Positions 16,231-33,309 of a stretch of DNA of 64,000 nucleotides are shown piece by piece (positions within the stretch are counted from its first letter, which is position 1; each line of letters starts with the position of its first letter). This DNA is from Litchfieldia salsa. Lineage in GTDB: Bacteria > Bacillota > Bacilli > Bacillales > Bacillaceae_L. Position numbers and translations under genes: made by a program. The notes beneath the pieces are model-generated. The model did no database searches and was not told the origin of the DNA. It saw only the letters and a program-made list of their open reading frames with translations. The stretch is from assembly GCF_900104555.1 (NCBI RefSeq), contig NZ_FNJU01000016.1:1-64000 (forward strand). The letters are read 5' to 3'.

Positions 16231-16276
16231 CAAATAAAAAAGGGCATAGATCCAGTTAGAAACTGCCCCGCCCTTA
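16231..16276 (-). terminator. Terminator at the end of the alpha operon
   Basis: Outer stem AAGGGC / GCCCTT (16270-16275 with 16240-16245) encloses an inner stem CAGTT / AACTG, followed on the minus strand by TTTTTTATTT. It lies downstream of rplQ. Confidence 0.75.
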
Positions 16277-16292
16277 ATATTTGTAAATTGAA

Positions 16293-16673
<381 letters not shown>

Positions 16674-16741
16674 TTAAGCTTGAATTGGAAGATGAAACAA
16701 TCATTAGGCAAGAAAATGCCTAGTTATTAAGAAATAACTAG

Positions 16742-17686
16742 TCAGTCATCTTTGCGTAAGCCTAAGCCTAGTTCCTCTAATTTAGCTTTAACTTCTTCTA
16801 AAGATTTACGACCAAGGTTACGTACCTTCATCATATCTTCTTCTGTTTTATGAGCAAGTTCTTGAACTGTGTTAATGCCAGCTCGTTTTAAGCAGTTATA
16901 TGAGCGAACAGAAAGATCTAGTTCTTCGATCGTCATCTCCAGAACCTTTTCTTTTTGGTCTTCTTCTTTCTCTACCATAATCTCTGCATTTTGAGCTTCA
17001 TCAGTCAGACCAACAAAAATGTTTAAATGCTCAGTCAAAATTTTTGAACCTAGAGCAATAGCTTCTTTCGGACCAGTACTACCATCTGTCCAGACATCAA
17101 GTGTCAACTTATCAAAGTTCGATACTTGTCCTACACGTGTATTTTCAACTTGATATGATACACGCGAAACCGGTGTAAAGATTGAGTCGATAGGAATAAC
17201 ACCTATTGGTTGATCTTCACGTTTGTTAGAATCAGCTGGAGTATATCCGCGTCCGCGTCTTGCAGTTAATCTCATGCGTAAATGTGCATCCTTTGCAAGT
17301 GTTGCAATATGAAGATCAGGATTTAGTATTTCCACATCACTATCATGAGTAATATCTCCTGCAGTCACTGCCCCTTCACCCTGTATATCAATCTCGAGCG
17401 TCTTCTCTTCATCAGAGTAGATTTTAAGTGCTAGTTTCTTAACATTTAAAATAATAGATGTTACATCCTCTACGACGCCTTCAATTGTTGAGAACTCATG
17501 CAGTACACCATCTATTTGAATAGATGTTACAGCAGCACCAGGGAGAGAAGATAATAAGATACGACGTAGGGAATTCCCCAAAGTAGTACCATATCCACGC
17601 TCAAGTGGCTCGACCACGAATTTACCGTATTTGGTATCTTCGCTGATTTCAACCGTTTCGATTTTTGGTTTTTCAATTTCGATCAT
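16742..17686 (-). CDS. rpoA: RNA polymerase alpha subunit
   Basis: RpoA forms the dimer that nucleates RNA polymerase assembly. The N-terminal domain (about 1-230) contains the assembly motifs [17 protein letters not shown]. After a Glu-rich linker, the C-terminal domain (about 245-310, [17 protein letters not shown] onward) binds UP elements and activators. 314 residues, as in Bacillus. The ATG follows GGAGGG. Confidence 0.98.
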   Translation of the reverse strand: MIEIEKPKIETVEISEDTKYGKFVVEPLERGYGTTLGNSLRRILLSSLPGAAVTSIQIDGVLHEFSTIEGVVEDVTSIILNVKKLALKIYSDEEKTLEIDIQGEGAVTAGDITHDSDVEILNPDLHIATLAKDAHLRMRLTARRGRGYTPADSNKREDQPIGVIPIDSIFTPVSRVSYQVENTRVGQVSNFDKLTLDVWTDGSTGPKEAIALGSKILTEHLNIFVGLTDEAQNAEIMVEKEEDQKEKVLEMTIEELDLSVRSYNCLKRAGINTVQELAHKTEEDMMKVRNLGRKSLEEVKAKLEELGLGLRKDD

Positions 17687-17873
17687 TTATAAACCCTCCT
17701 TCAAAACGTCGAAACCTCGGCTAGACGATTACGATTGTATATCTAACCGAAATTCCCCAAAGTTAAGTTCCCGAATGTGCACAACAACTGGAATAATTAT
17801 TCTGTAAGAACTTATAAATTTTTTGTTTATCATAACCCATTATAGACATGGATACAAAATCTATACAGAAAAA
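17687..17873 (-). promoter_or_regulatory. rpsK-rpoA spacer with possible promoter
   Basis: This 187-nt gap contains TATAAT on the minus strand near 17843-17848, with a weak TGTATA 17 nt upstream. An internal promoter ahead of rpoA is therefore possible. The remainder is AT-rich leader with no coding potential that I can see. Confidence 0.35.
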
Positions 17874-18266
<393 letters not shown>

Positions 18267-18281
18267 CTAGTACCTCCTTTA

Positions 18282-18647
<366 letters not shown>

Positions 18648-18670
18648 TTAAACGTACACCTCCTTGTATA

Positions 18671-18787
<117 letters not shown>

Positions 18788-18816
18788 TTAAACCTCCTTG
18801 ATATATCGGAGTGAAT

Positions 18817-19035
18817 TTATTTAAATCGATACGTAATTCTACCACGCGTTAAGTCATAAGGTGATAATTCAACCGTAACTTTATCGCCAGGTAAAATACG
18901 AATAAAATGCATTCGAATTTTTCCAGATACATGGGCTAATACTGTATGCCCGTTTTCTAATTCTACTTTAAACATAGCATTAGGTAATGTTTCTATGACA
19001 GTACCTTCAATTTCAATTACATCGTCTTTCGCCAT
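18817..19035 (-). CDS. infA: Translation initiation factor IF-1
   Basis: IF-1 is a single OB-fold protein that occupies the ribosomal A site during initiation. The 72 residues read [20 protein letters not shown] onward, standard for Bacillus. Its start overlaps the end of the KOW-domain gene by 23 nt, suggesting coupling. Confidence 0.98.
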   Translation of the reverse strand: MAKDDVIEIEGTVIETLPNAMFKVELENGHTVLAHVSGKIRMHFIRILPGDKVTVELSPYDLTRGRITYRFK

Positions 19036-19348
19036 CGAAAAGTTCTCCCTTCTTCAAATCAGTAACTTGTTCATTGACAAACTTCGTTAATGCAAAGCGC
19101 AATTTTCCGTTTGTCACACGACCAGTTTCATTAATACTGCTCTGAACTTCCGGAGATACGAAATCAAAAAATTCAAGGTGATTAACATTCTTCTTTTTAG
19201 GATTTTTAAACTTCCGCTTATCCCCATCTGCAAGTAATACGAAGCGATCATCGAGAATATCTACAATGACTGCAAACTGCCCAACATCTCTGCCTTGTTT
19301 AATCAAGACAAACTGACCTATGCGCGGACTCGAATCAGAATCATTCAA
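19013..19348 (-). CDS. KOW-domain RNA-binding protein
   Basis: An N-terminal KOW-like module (about 8-45, [20 protein letters not shown]) resembles those of eukaryote-type L14e/L6e ribosomal proteins and suggests RNA binding. It is found between map and infA in many Bacillaceae. The basic segment KKKNVNHL follows. The start is TTG at 19348 after AAGGTGAT. 111 residues. The exact function is unknown to me. Confidence 0.85.
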   Translation of the reverse strand: MNDSDSSPRIGQFVLIKQGRDVGQFAVIVDILDDRFVLLADGDKRKFKNPKKKNVNHLEFFDFVSPEVQSSINETGRVTNGKLRFALTKFVNEQVTDLKKGELFDGERRCN

Positions 19349-19365
19349 TACATAATCACCTTCAC

Positions 19366-20783
<1,418 letters not shown>

Positions 20784-20818
20784 CTATTTTAAGACCTGGG
20801 AAAGAAACTTCCCAGATT

Positions 20819-22111
20819 CTATTTAATAAATCCTTTATAGTGACGCTTAACTAACTGACTTTCAAGCTGTTTCATTGTCTCTAACGCAACACCAACAACG
20901 ATTAACAAACTTGTTCCACCAATCTGGGCAGATTGAGGCAGGTCAGCAATCTTTATAAAGATAACAGGAAGAATTGAAATCGCTGATAGGAAAATAGCTC
21001 CTACGAAGGTAAGACGATAAAGAATTTTTGTTACATATTCTTGTGTATTTCTTCCTGGTCGTATACCAGGTATATAACCACCTTGTTTCTTCAAGTTTTC
21101 TGCCATTTGTTCTGGATTAACCTGAACAAATGTATAGAAGTAAGTGAAGGCAACAATAAGTGCAACATACAGGATCATACCAACAGGCTGTGTGTAATCA
21201 AATGTTCTTTGTATCCACATTGTCACATCATTTTGACCAAAAAAGGATGCAATAGTTGGTGGTGTTATTATAAATGATACTGCAAAGATTACTGGAATAA
21301 CACCTGCAGCATTTACTTTAAGAGGTAAATGTGTGGAATGACCACCGACAGGGCTGTTCGCAACTAATCTCTTTGCATATTGAATTGGTATTTTACGTAA
21401 TGCTTGTTGTACGAAGATAACTCCAACAACAATTGCTATTACAGCAAGGACAATAAGTAATACTGTAACAATACGTAAAAATAATTGATCACCAACATCC
21501 TCAAACTGCTGAGCATAGATTTGGTTCACAGTAGTAGGAATTCCTGCAGCAATTCCGGCAAAGATAATAATTGAAATACCATTTCCTACACCCTTTGATG
21601 TAATTAGTTCACCTAACCACATTAAGAAAGCAGTACCAGCAGTAAGTACAACAGCAATCAGTAGGTAAGTAGGAATTCCTGGATTTTCAATCAACATGCC
21701 TCCTGCCATACTATTAAAACCATATGACATTCCAAGCGCTTGTATGAATCCTAATCCAATTGTACCATAACGAGTAAACTGGGCTAATTTACGACGGCCA
21801 ACTTCACCTTGCTTCGACCATTCAGTAAACTTAGGAACAACGTCCATCTGTAATAACTGTATGATAATTGAAGCCGTGATATAAGGCATAATCCCCATAG
21901 CAAGTATAGAGAAATTGCTTAAAGCACCGCCCCCAAATGTATTTAAGATACCAAATACATTTAGTTCATCATTCAACCTTAATACTTCAGCATTTACATT
22001 AGGAACTGGGATAAACGTACCAATTCTAAATACAACTAACATGAGTAAGGTGAATATAATCTTGTTTCTTATATCACCAACGCGCATAAAATTGGAGATT
22101 GTCTGAAACAT
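20819..22111 (-). CDS. secY: Preprotein translocase channel subunit SecY
   Basis: SecY is the ten-span membrane channel for Sec-dependent export and membrane insertion. All ten hydrophobic spans are present, with the cytosolic loop KRLVANSPVGGHSTHLPLK and the NPEQMAENLKKQGG region that contacts SecA and the ribosome. Its ATG shares one base with the rplO stop codon (TAATG). 430 residues. Confidence 0.98.
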   Translation of the reverse strand: MFQTISNFMRVGDIRNKIIFTLLMLVVFRIGTFIPVPNVNAEVLRLNDELNVFGILNTFGGGALSNFSILAMGIMPYITASIIIQLLQMDVVPKFTEWSKQGEVGRRKLAQFTRYGTIGLGFIQALGMSYGFNSMAGGMLIENPGIPTYLLIAVVLTAGTAFLMWLGELITSKGVGNGISIIIFAGIAAGIPTTVNQIYAQQFEDVGDQLFLRIVTVLLIVLAVIAIVVGVIFVQQALRKIPIQYAKRLVANSPVGGHSTHLPLKVNAAGVIPVIFAVSFIITPPTIASFFGQNDVTMWIQRTFDYTQPVGMILYVALIVAFTYFYTFVQVNPEQMAENLKKQGGYIPGIRPGRNTQEYVTKILYRLTFVGAIFLSAISILPVIFIKIADLPQSAQIGGTSLLIVVGVALETMKQLESQLVKRHYKGFIK

Positions 22112-22551
22112 TAGATCACCTCAACTGTTCCGCCAGCCGCTTCAATAGCATCTTTAGCAGTAGAGGAGAATTTGTGAGCTCTAACAGTAAGTTTTTTTTC
22201 AAGAGTTCCATTTCCAAGAACTTTTACACCAGCTTTAACGTTACTTACTACACCAGTTTCAAGTAATAATTCTGGAGTAACTTCAGTACCGTTATCAAAG
22301 CGGTTAAGAGTTTCAAGATTCACAATAGCAAAGTCCTTACGGTTAATGTTTGTGAATCCACGCTTAGGCAAACGTTGGAATAATGGTGTTTGACCACCTT
22401 CAAAACCTGGACGAACACCTCCGCCAGAACGTGCGTTTTGACCTTTATGTCCTCTTCCAGCTGTTTTACCATTACCAGAACCAGTTCCACGTCCTACACG
22501 GTTGCGTTCTTTTCGAGAACCTTCCGTTGGTTTCAATTCATGTAGTTTCAT
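22111..22551 (-). CDS. rplO: 50S ribosomal protein L15
   Basis: L15 is a 50S assembly protein with a Gly/Arg-rich N-terminal extension ([19 protein letters not shown]) that threads into 23S rRNA. 146 residues. It is translationally coupled to secY by a one-base overlap. Confidence 0.98.
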   Translation of the reverse strand: MKLHELKPTEGSRKERNRVGRGTGSGNGKTAGRGHKGQNARSGGGVRPGFEGGQTPLFQRLPKRGFTNINRKDFAIVNLETLNRFDNGTEVTPELLLETGVVSNVKAGVKVLGNGTLEKKLTVRAHKFSSTAKDAIEAAGGTVEVI

Positions 22552-22584
22552 TTGGGCACCTCCTTATTTAAGAAGAAAATCTCT

Positions 22585-22767
22585 TTATTGTTCTTTAACC
22601 GTAACAAGATGAGCAACTTTATTAATCATACCGCGGATCGCAGCATTATCATCATGAACAACAGTTTGATGCATCTTTTTTAATCCTAGTGTACGAACAG
22701 TTACACGTTGGTCTTCAGGGCGTCCAATGACACTGCGAGTGAGGGTAATTGCTAATTGTTTTGACAT
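22585..22767 (-). CDS. rpmD: 50S ribosomal protein L30
   Basis: This encodes the short bacterial L30. The 60 residues contain [21 protein letters not shown]. It lies 12 nt after rpsE and 33 nt before rplO, the standard spc order. Confidence 0.97.
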   Translation of the reverse strand: MSKQLAITLTRSVIGRPEDQRVTVRTLGLKKMHQTVVHDDNAAIRGMINKVAHLVTVKEQ

Positions 22768-22779
22768 GTCTTTCCCTCC

Positions 22780-23292
<513 letters not shown>

Positions 23293-23298
23293 TTACTA

Positions 23299-23661
23299 TT
23301 AAAATTCTAATCCAGCTTCACGAGCAGCATCAGCTAAAGCTTTTACACGACCATGATATAAATATCCTCCGCGGTCAAATACTACAGTTTTTACACCCTT
23401 TTCGATCGCACGTTTTGCTACAAGTTCTCCAACCTTTTGAGCAGCATCAACGTTTCCTGCAGATTCAAGGTTAAGTTCTTTATCTAAAGTAGATGCACTT
23501 ACAAGAGTTACAGAATTCGTATCATCGATCACTTGAGCATAAATGTGTTGATTTGAACGGAACACATTTAGACGAGGGCGAGCAGCAGTTCCTGATAGTT
23601 TAGCACGAACACGGCCATGTCTTTTCTTACGAACTGCATTTTTATCCTTTTTCGTAATCAT
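23299..23661 (-). CDS. rplR: 50S ribosomal protein L18
   Basis: L18 binds 5S rRNA with L5 in the central protuberance. The 120 residues include a basic N-terminus ([19 protein letters not shown]) and the C-terminal [20 protein letters not shown] signature. It lies between rplF and rpsE. Confidence 0.98.
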   Translation of the reverse strand: MITKKDKNAVRKKRHGRVRAKLSGTAARPRLNVFRSNQHIYAQVIDDTNSVTLVSASTLDKELNLESAGNVDAAQKVGELVAKRAIEKGVKTVVFDRGGYLYHGRVKALADAAREAGLEF

Positions 23662-23694
23662 TTACGTCACTCCTTTCTTTAAGCTAGAAGGCTA

Positions 23695-24231
23695 TTACTT
23701 CGCAGTTTTACCTTCTTTACGACGTACTTTTTCGCCTTCATAGCGAATACCTTTTCCTTTATAAGGCTCAGGTGGACGTACATCACGAATGTTAGCAGCT
23801 AATGCGCCAACACGTTCTTTATCAATACCTTTAACAATAACTTTAGTATTTGATGGTACTTCGACTTCAACGCCAGTTTCAGGTGTCATTTCTACTGGAT
23901 GAGAGTAACCAACATTCAGTACAAGCTTGTTTCCAGATTTAGAAGCACGGTAACCTACCCCGATTAATTCTAATCCTCTTTCAAAACCTTTTGAAACACC
24001 TTCAATCATGTTAGCAAGAATACTACGAGTTGTGCCATGAAGTGCACGATGTTCTTTATTATCAGTTGGGCGGACAACGTTAATTACGTTTTCCTCAACA
24101 TTAATTTTGATATCTGAGTGGAAATTACGTGTTAATTCACCTTTAGGTCCTTTTACAGTAACTTCAGTGCCATTTAGAGTAATAGTAACTCCAGCAGGAA
24201 TTTCGATTGGTTTCTTACCAATACGTGACAT
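23695..24231 (-). CDS. rplF: 50S ribosomal protein L6
   Basis: L6 sits near the factor-binding site of the 50S subunit. Two related alpha/beta domains are visible, with the signature [12 protein letters not shown] near the C-terminus. I chose ATG 24231, about 8 nt after GGAGGTG; an earlier in-frame ATG overlaps that ribosome site. 178 residues. Confidence 0.97.
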   Translation of the reverse strand: MSRIGKKPIEIPAGVTITLNGTEVTVKGPKGELTRNFHSDIKINVEENVINVVRPTDNKEHRALHGTTRSILANMIEGVSKGFERGLELIGVGYRASKSGNKLVLNVGYSHPVEMTPETGVEVEVPSNTKVIVKGIDKERVGALAANIRDVRPPEPYKGKGIRYEGEKVRRKEGKTAK

Positions 24232-24260
24232 ATAGTACACCTCCATTCATTTAAAAAATA

Positions 24261-24659
24261 TTACCAAACGTAAGCTAATACTTCTCCACCAGCTTGTTTT
24301 TGACGAGCTTCTTTGTCAGTTAAAACACCTTGAGAAGTTGATACTAATGCGATCCCTAGACCGTTTAATACGCGTGGAACTTCGTCAGCTTTCGCATAAA
24401 CACGAAGACCAGGCTTACTAATACGCTTAAGACCAGTAATAACACGCTCATTATTTGAACCGTACTTCAAGAAGATACGGATAATACCTTGTTTGTTATC
24501 TTCGATAAATTCAACATCACGCACGAAACCTTCACGCTTTAAAATATCAGCAATATCTTTCTTGATTTTTGAAGCAGGGATTTCAAGTTTTTCGTGACGT
24601 ACCATATTCGCATTACGGATGCGAGTAAGCATATCTGCAATTGGATCTGTCAATACCAT
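24261..24659 (-). CDS. rpsH: 30S ribosomal protein S8
   Basis: S8 is a primary 16S rRNA-binding protein and, in E. coli, the spc operon repressor. The 132 residues start [18 protein letters not shown] and end with the S8 signature [15 protein letters not shown]. Standard position between rpsN and rplF. Confidence 0.98.
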   Translation of the reverse strand: MVLTDPIADMLTRIRNANMVRHEKLEIPASKIKKDIADILKREGFVRDVEFIEDNKQGIIRIFLKYGSNNERVITGLKRISKPGLRVYAKADEVPRVLNGLGIALVSTSQGVLTDKEARQKQAGGEVLAYVW

Positions 24660-24690
24660 TGTATATTTACCTCCTTCCCATATATGTGGA

Positions 24691-25429
<739 letters not shown>

Positions 25430-25453
25430 CTAAAGTACCTCCTTTCTTCTATA

Positions 25454-25765
25454 CTATTTATCTAGAGTTTCACCTGATTTTTTTGCAACACGTACCTTTT
25501 TACCATCAACCACTCCGTATCCAACTCTAGTCGGTTCACCAGATTTCGGATCTAATGGCATAACGTTTGACACATGAATTGCTGCCTCTTTCGTGATAAT
25601 ACCACCTTGGGGATTATCTTGAGACGGTTTTGAGTGTTTTTTAACAATATTTACGCCTTCAACTAGTACACGATCTTTCTTTGGGAAAGCTTCAAGAATA
25701 ACACCTTGTTTTCCTTTGTCTTTACCTGAGATCACTTGTACCTTGTCACCCTTTTTAACATGCAT
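25454..25765 (-). CDS. rplX: 50S ribosomal protein L24
   Basis: L24 is an assembly initiator with a KOW motif ([20 protein letters not shown], about residues 5-24). The 103 residues are normal for Bacillus. It lies between rplN and rplE. Confidence 0.98.
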   Translation of the reverse strand: MHVKKGDKVQVISGKDKGKQGVILEAFPKKDRVLVEGVNIVKKHSKPSQDNPQGGIITKEAAIHVSNVMPLDPKSGEPTRVGYGVVDGKKVRVAKKSGETLDK

Positions 25766-25803
25766 CGATTTCGCACCTCCTTAAAAGGTAAATCAAATTT
25801 CAA

Positions 25804-26172
<369 letters not shown>

Positions 26173-26215
26173 TCATGAAACCTCCCTTCGGATTTGTGAT
26201 TGATCCGAACCTTAA

Positions 26216-26479
26216 TTATATAATAACCGCTTTTTCTACAACTTCTAAAACACGGAAGCGTTTAGTTGCAGATAATGGGCGAGTCTCCATAATTTTTACG
26301 ATGTCACCAGCTTTAACTGTATTGTTTTCATCGTGTGCTTTTAATTTCTTTGAATACTTTACGCGCTTCCCGTAAAGAGAATGTTTCTTATAGGTCTCTA
26401 CAAGTACGGTTACTGTTTTATCCATCTTGTCAGAAACCACACGTCCTGTGTAGACTTTGCGTTGGTTGCGTTCACTCAC
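26216..26479 (-). CDS. rpsQ: 30S ribosomal protein S17
   Basis: S17 is an OB-fold primary 16S rRNA-binding protein. The 87 residues include [17 protein letters not shown] and the S17 signature [19 protein letters not shown]. Downstream of rpmC. Confidence 0.98.
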   Translation of the reverse strand: MSERNQRKVYTGRVVSDKMDKTVTVLVETYKKHSLYGKRVKYSKKLKAHDENNTVKAGDIVKIMETRPLSATKRFRVLEVVEKAVII

Positions 26480-26508
26480 TTAGCAAACCTCCTCTCAGGT
26501 TATCAATT

Positions 26509-27789
<1,281 letters not shown>

Positions 27790-28131
27790 TTATCCCTCCT
27801 TCTTTTCAGATAGCACGATAGTAATGTGACTAGTGCGTTTATTAATCGCGCTTGCGCGTCCCATTGCACGTGGACGGAAACGTTTTAGTGTTGGACCTTC
27901 ATCAACGAATACTTGTGTAACAACTAAGCTATTAGCATCCATTTCATAATTATGTTCAGCATTTGCGATTGCAGAGTTTAAAAGCTTCTCAACAATAGGA
28001 GATGCTGCTTTTGGTGTATGTTTAAGAATTGCAACAGCTTCACCTACTTGCTTACCTCGAATTAAATCAACTACCAAACGGGCTTTACGAGGAGCAATAC
28101 GTACTGTTCTAACGACAGCTTTAGCTTGCAT
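27790..28131 (-). CDS. rplV: 50S ribosomal protein L22
   Basis: L22 lines the peptide exit tunnel; its beta-hairpin can mediate macrolide resistance when mutated. The sequence [21 protein letters not shown] is intact, with no obvious resistance deletion. I chose ATG 28131 ([10 protein letters not shown]) after GAGGAGG; an upstream in-frame start adds 6 residues. 113 residues. Confidence 0.97.
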   Translation of the reverse strand: MQAKAVVRTVRIAPRKARLVVDLIRGKQVGEAVAILKHTPKAASPIVEKLLNSAIANAEHNYEMDANSLVVTQVFVDEGPTLKRFRPRAMGRASAINKRTSHITIVLSEKKEG

Positions 28132-28148
28132 AGTTAAGCCTCCTCTCA

Positions 28149-28427
28149 TTAACGTCTTGTTTTCTTATCGTCATTTGCGTGACCTTTATAAGTACGTGAT
28201 GGTGCGAACTCACCTAATTTGTGACCTACCATATCTTCAGTAACATATACTGGAACATGCTTACGACCATCATAAACTGCAATTGTGTGACCAATGAATT
28301 GTGGAAAAATTGTTGAACGACGAGACCAAGTTTTTACAACTTGTTTTTTCTCTGTTCCATTCAAAGTCTCAACTTTCTTCATTAAATGATCATCTACAAA
28401 AGGTCCTTTTTTCAGACTGCGACCCAT
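28149..28427 (-). CDS. rpsS: 30S ribosomal protein S19
   Basis: S19 forms a head complex with S13. The 92 residues start [18 protein letters not shown], with the signature [27 protein letters not shown] present in two parts. It lies between rplB and rplV. Confidence 0.98.
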   Translation of the reverse strand: MGRSLKKGPFVDDHLMKKVETLNGTEKKQVVKTWSRRSTIFPQFIGHTIAVYDGRKHVPVYVTEDMVGHKLGEFAPSRTYKGHANDDKKTRR

Positions 28428-28484
28428 AAATGAACCTCCCTTCGTGATTGATCTACGGTTCTATGGAACCGTAGTACAACCCCG

Positions 28485-29330
<846 letters not shown>

Positions 29331-29342
29331 TCACTATAAAAC

Positions 29343-29630
29343 TTAAACTTCAAAGAATTCTATTTCTTTACTATCAGCAGTTAATTTAACAATTGCTTTT
29401 CTACGACGGTTTGTATATCCGCTATGACGTCCCATACGCTTGAATTTACCTTTGTAGTTCATAACGTTGACTTGCTCAACCTTAACTCCGAAGATTTGTT
29501 CGATAGCGTCTTTTACTTCAGTCTTATTAGCTTTAACATCTACATCAAAAGTGTATTTCTTTTCAGCCATTAAGTCTGTAGTACGTTCTGTAATAACGGG
29601 GCGCTTAATAATATCACGAGGATCTTTCAT
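29343..29630 (-). CDS. rplW: 50S ribosomal protein L23
   Basis: L23 is the exit-tunnel docking site for trigger factor and SRP. The 95 residues start [18 protein letters not shown] and contain [15 protein letters not shown]. Its ATG shares one base with the rplD stop (TAATG). Confidence 0.98.
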   Translation of the reverse strand: MKDPRDIIKRPVITERTTDLMAEKKYTFDVDVKANKTEVKDAIEQIFGVKVEQVNVMNYKGKFKRMGRHSGYTNRRRKAIVKLTADSKEIEFFEV

Positions 29631-30253
29631 TATGCAAGCACCTCCTCTACTTTTTCCACCGCACCTTTAGTAATCACTAACTTATCGTGATTTAATACAT
29701 CAAGAACGTTAATTCCATCAGCAGCAACAACCGTTACTCCTTGGATATTACGTGCAGATAACGCAACAGCTTCATTTGTATCAGCAGTTACGATTAGTGC
29801 TTTACGCTCGATGTTTAATCCAGTTAAAATCGAAACCATTTCTTTTGTTTTTGGAGTATTTAATTCTAAATTCTCCAATACTAGGATGTTGTTTTCGATA
29901 ACCTTTGTTGATAAAGCTGATTTGATTGCTAAACGGCGTACTTTTTTAGGTAATTTATAGCTATAGCTTCTAGGTGTAGGTCCGAATACGGTACCACCAC
30001 CACGCCATTGTGGTGAACGGATAGATCCTTGACGTGCACGACCTGTCCCTTTTTGACGCCAAGGTTTACGTCCTCCGCCAGCTACTTCTGAACGAATTTT
30101 TGTTTTATGAGTTCCTTGACGTAAGGATGCTCTTTGCATAACAACAGCATCAAATAATACGTGCTGATTTGGTTCGATACCAAAAACGGAATCATTCAGT
30201 TCGATTTCTCCAACTGTAGAACCGGTTTGGCTATACAATGCTACTTTAGGCAT
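29630..30253 (-). CDS. rplD: 50S ribosomal protein L4
   Basis: L4 lines the exit tunnel and, in E. coli, represses the S10 operon. The tunnel loop [20 protein letters not shown] (about 64-83) is intact. 207 residues. Note that the S10 leader here shows no E. coli-type L4 element that I can recognise. Confidence 0.98.
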   Translation of the reverse strand: MPKVALYSQTGSTVGEIELNDSVFGIEPNQHVLFDAVVMQRASLRQGTHKTKIRSEVAGGGRKPWRQKGTGRARQGSIRSPQWRGGGTVFGPTPRSYSYKLPKKVRRLAIKSALSTKVIENNILVLENLELNTPKTKEMVSILTGLNIERKALIVTADTNEAVALSARNIQGVTVVAADGINVLDVLNHDKLVITKGAVEKVEEVLA

Positions 30254-30279
30254 TGGCTTATTCCTCCTTTCCTATTGTA

Positions 30280-30909
30280 TTACTTCGCTTTAACAGCAGT
30301 TTTCACTGTGATTAGAGATTTTCTAGCACCTGGTACATTTCCTTTTACTAATAAAAGGTTACGTTCAGTGTCAACCTTAACGATTTGTAAGTTTTGAACT
30401 GTAGTACGTTCTCCACCCATACGTCCAGGTAGTAATTTGTTTTTGAATACACGGTTAGGTGCTACAGGTCCCATTGAACCAGGGCGACGGTGGTAACGTG
30501 AACCATGTGACATTGGTCCGCGAGATTGTCCGTGGCGCTTGATTGAACCTTGAAAACCTTTACCTTTTGATATTCCTGTTACATCTACGATATCTCCTTC
30601 TGTGAAGATATCAACTTTGACTTCCTGACCAACTTCATACTCATCTAAGCTTACTCCACGTAATTCACGTACGAAGCGCTTAGGTGCAGTATTAGCTTTT
30701 GCTACATGTCCTTTTAATGGCTTGTTAGCAAGTTTGTCTCTAAGATCTTCAAATCCAACTTGTACTGCTTCGTAACCATCTGTTTCAGATGATTTCTTTT
30801 GAAGTACTACGTTTGGAGAAGCTTCGATAACAGTTACTGGAACTAGCTCGCCATTTCCAACGAACACTTGCGTCATACCTACTTTTCTTCCTAAGATTCC
30901 TTTGGTCAT
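30280..30909 (-). CDS. rplC: 50S ribosomal protein L3
   Basis: L3 is an early 50S assembly protein close to the peptidyl transferase centre. The 209 residues contain [20 protein letters not shown] and [19 protein letters not shown]. Second gene of the S10 operon, 36 nt after rpsJ. Confidence 0.98.
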   Translation of the reverse strand: MTKGILGRKVGMTQVFVGNGELVPVTVIEASPNVVLQKKSSETDGYEAVQVGFEDLRDKLANKPLKGHVAKANTAPKRFVRELRGVSLDEYEVGQEVKVDIFTEGDIVDVTGISKGKGFQGSIKRHGQSRGPMSHGSRYHRRPGSMGPVAPNRVFKNKLLPGRMGGERTTVQNLQIVKVDTERNLLLVKGNVPGARKSLITVKTAVKAK

Positions 30910-30945
30910 TAGTCACACCTCCTATAGTAATTTAAAATTTATTTA

Positions 30946-31388
<443 letters not shown>

Positions 31389-31417
31389 ATTATATAAAAA
31401 ACAAAACACAATTGCAA
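31389..31417 (-). promoter_or_regulatory. Sigma-A promoter of the S10 operon
   Basis: TTGCAA (31412-31417) and a perfect TATAAT (31389-31394) are separated by 17 nt on the minus strand. Initiation is expected near 31382. Confidence 0.8.
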
Positions 31418-31606
31418 CACAAATGTTTATATTATGCATGTTTTTCGCACTTTTCCTATTATACATATGTATTAGGTACATTTCAACTCTGTGAGAGATT
31501 TATTTTTAAGTTATATAATGGAAGGCAACTATATTATTAGATATGTCTTGTTATTCTAGTTTCTTCTATATATATAGAACGTTTTGAGTAATAGTTTACT
31601 TTAAAC

Positions 31607-31890
31607 CATTATGTCCTTCTTCAACCTCATGTAAGACTTTTTCTTCTAACTCTTCGCTATTTTGTCTTTCATCAACCTTATAAAGCACATTTTATTTGTT
31701 TTCTTCTCCATTTTGTCTTTCATCACCTTATGAAGGACATTTTACCTGTCTCTTCCCCATTTTGTCTTTCATCAACCTTATGAAGGACATTTTACCTGAT
31801 CTTTTCTCCATTTTGTCTTTCATTAACCTCATGAAAGACAAAACTTCTACTTCTCCCTGATAATGTCCTTCAAACCTCATAATATATAAA
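31607..31890. repeat. Six-unit ~50 bp tandem array of hairpins
   Basis: Copies of TGTCTTTCAT-like sequence start at 31612, 31663, 31714, 31763, 31814 and 31864 (steps of 51, 51, 49, 51 and 50). In the central copies it pairs with ATGAAGGACA 7 or so bases later, giving a 10-bp stem. T-rich linkers separate the units. The outer copies are degenerate. It occupies the tuf-rpsJ gap (31255-31984), which otherwise holds only the tuf terminator and the S10 promoter and leader. Confidence 0.85.
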
Positions 31891-31931
31891 ATTTTCTTAG
31901 TCTTAAACTCTATAATATAAATAAGCACAAG

Positions 31932-31967
31932 AAAAAACCAGATGAGCAAAAGCCCATCTGGTTTTTA
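31932..31967 (-). terminator. Terminator of tuf (end of str operon)
   Basis: CCAGATG / CATCTGG stem (31938-31944 with 31955-31961), extended by A:T pairs, followed by five T on the minus strand. Confidence 0.85.
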
Positions 31968-31984
31968 TAAGTTAAGAGTAGAAA

Positions 31985-33175
31985 TTACTCTTGGATTGTA
32001 GCAACAACGCCAGCGCCTACTGTACGTCCACCTTCACGAATAGAGAACTTAGTTCCTTCTTCGATCGCAACTGGAGCGATAAGCTCAACTGTCATTTCGA
32101 TGTTGTCTCCAGGCATAACCATTTCTACGCCTTCTGGAAGATTACAAATACCAGTTACATCAGTTGTACGGAAGTAGAACTGTGGACGGTAGTTTGTGAA
32201 GAATGGAGTGTGACGTCCACCTTCTTCTTTTGATAAAACATAAACTTCAGCTTTGAACTTTGTGTGTGGGTTAATTGTACCTGGTTTAGCAAGTACTTGA
32301 CCACGTTGGATATCTTCACGAGCTACTCCACGAAGAAGTGCACCAATGTTGTCTCCAGCTTGAGCAAAGTCAAGAAGTTTACGGAACATTTCAACACCAG
32401 TAACAGTAGTTGATTTTGGCTCTTCAGTTAAACCAACAATCTCAATTACGTCACCAACTTTAATTTGTCCACGCTCAACACGACCTGTAGCAACCGTACC
32501 ACGACCAGTGATTGAGAATACGTCCTCAACTGGCATCATGAATGGCTTTTCAACATCACGTTGTGGAGTTGGGATGTACTCATCAACAGCTGCCATTAAT
32601 TCAACAACTTTCTCTTCCCACTCAGCATCTCCTTCAAGAGCTTTAAGAGCAGAACCTTTGATTACAGGTACATCGTCACCAGGGAATTCATAGTCAGTCA
32701 GTAAGTCACGAACTTCCATTTCTACTAACTCAAGTAACTCTTCGTCATCTACCATATCACATTTGTTTAAGAATACAACTAGGTATGGAACACCTACTTG
32801 ACGTGAAAGAAGGATGTGCTCACGAGTTTGTGGCATTGGGCCATCAGCTGCAGAAACAACTAGGATCCCACCATCCATTTGAGCAGCACCAGTGATCATG
32901 TTCTTAACATAGTCAGCATGTCCTGGGCAGTCAACGTGTGCATAGTGACGTGTGTCAGTTTCGTACTCAACGTGTGCTGTTGAGATTGTGATACCACGCT
33001 CACGCTCTTCAGGTGCACCATCGATTTGATCATATGCCATTGCAGTACCTTTACCAGAACGTCTAGCAAGAACTGAAGTGATAGCTGCAGTTAAAGTTGT
33101 TTTACCATGGTCAACGTGTCCAATAGTACCGATGTTAGCATGCGGCTTGGAACGGTCAAATTTTTCTTTACCCAT
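31985..33175 (-). CDS. tuf: Elongation factor Tu
   Basis: EF-Tu delivers aminoacyl-tRNA to the ribosome as a GTPase. G1 [10 protein letters not shown]3 DCPGH, G4 NKCD and three domains are intact over 396 residues. It has its own promoter between fusA and tuf. The ATG follows GGAGG. Kirromycin-type resistance changes were not assessed. Confidence 0.98.
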   Translation of the reverse strand: MGKEKFDRSKPHANIGTIGHVDHGKTTLTAAITSVLARRSGKGTAMAYDQIDGAPEERERGITISTAHVEYETDTRHYAHVDCPGHADYVKNMITGAAQMDGGILVVSAADGPMPQTREHILLSRQVGVPYLVVFLNKCDMVDDEELLELVEMEVRDLLTDYEFPGDDVPVIKGSALKALEGDAEWEEKVVELMAAVDEYIPTPQRDVEKPFMMPVEDVFSITGRGTVATGRVERGQIKVGDVIEIVGLTEEPKSTTVTGVEMFRKLLDFAQAGDNIGALLRGVAREDIQRGQVLAKPGTINPHTKFKAEVYVLSKEEGGRHTPFFTNYRPQFYFRTTDVTGICNLPEGVEMVMPGDNIEMTVELIAPVAIEEGTKFSIREGGRTVGAGVVATIQE

Positions 33176-33280
33176 TATAAAATCCTCCTTAAGTATTAAA
33201 CCTATTATTATTTTAGTAATTAAGTATGAAATGCTTTGAAAGTGAAATCTACTGTTCCACTTTCATAGCTTACATAAGTA

Positions 33281-33309
33281 GTTATACTTGATAAAAGTGA
33301 GAAAATCAA
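33281..33309 (-). promoter_or_regulatory. Sigma-A promoter of tuf
   Basis: TTGATT (33304-33309) and TATAAC (33281-33286) lie 17 nt apart, directly after the fusA stop codon. A short hairpin GAAAGTG / CACTTTC (33238-33264) lies in the leader. Confidence 0.65.

Noticed and set aside
31607-31890. CRISPR array
   Set aside because: Repeats are degenerate, contain inner hairpins and have T-rich linkers similar to each other rather than unique spacers. No cas genes are present.
31728-31949. Minus-strand open frame with repeated peptides
   Set aside because: It is produced by the tandem repeat and overlaps the tuf terminator. Repeat steps of 49 and 50 nt break the frame relation.
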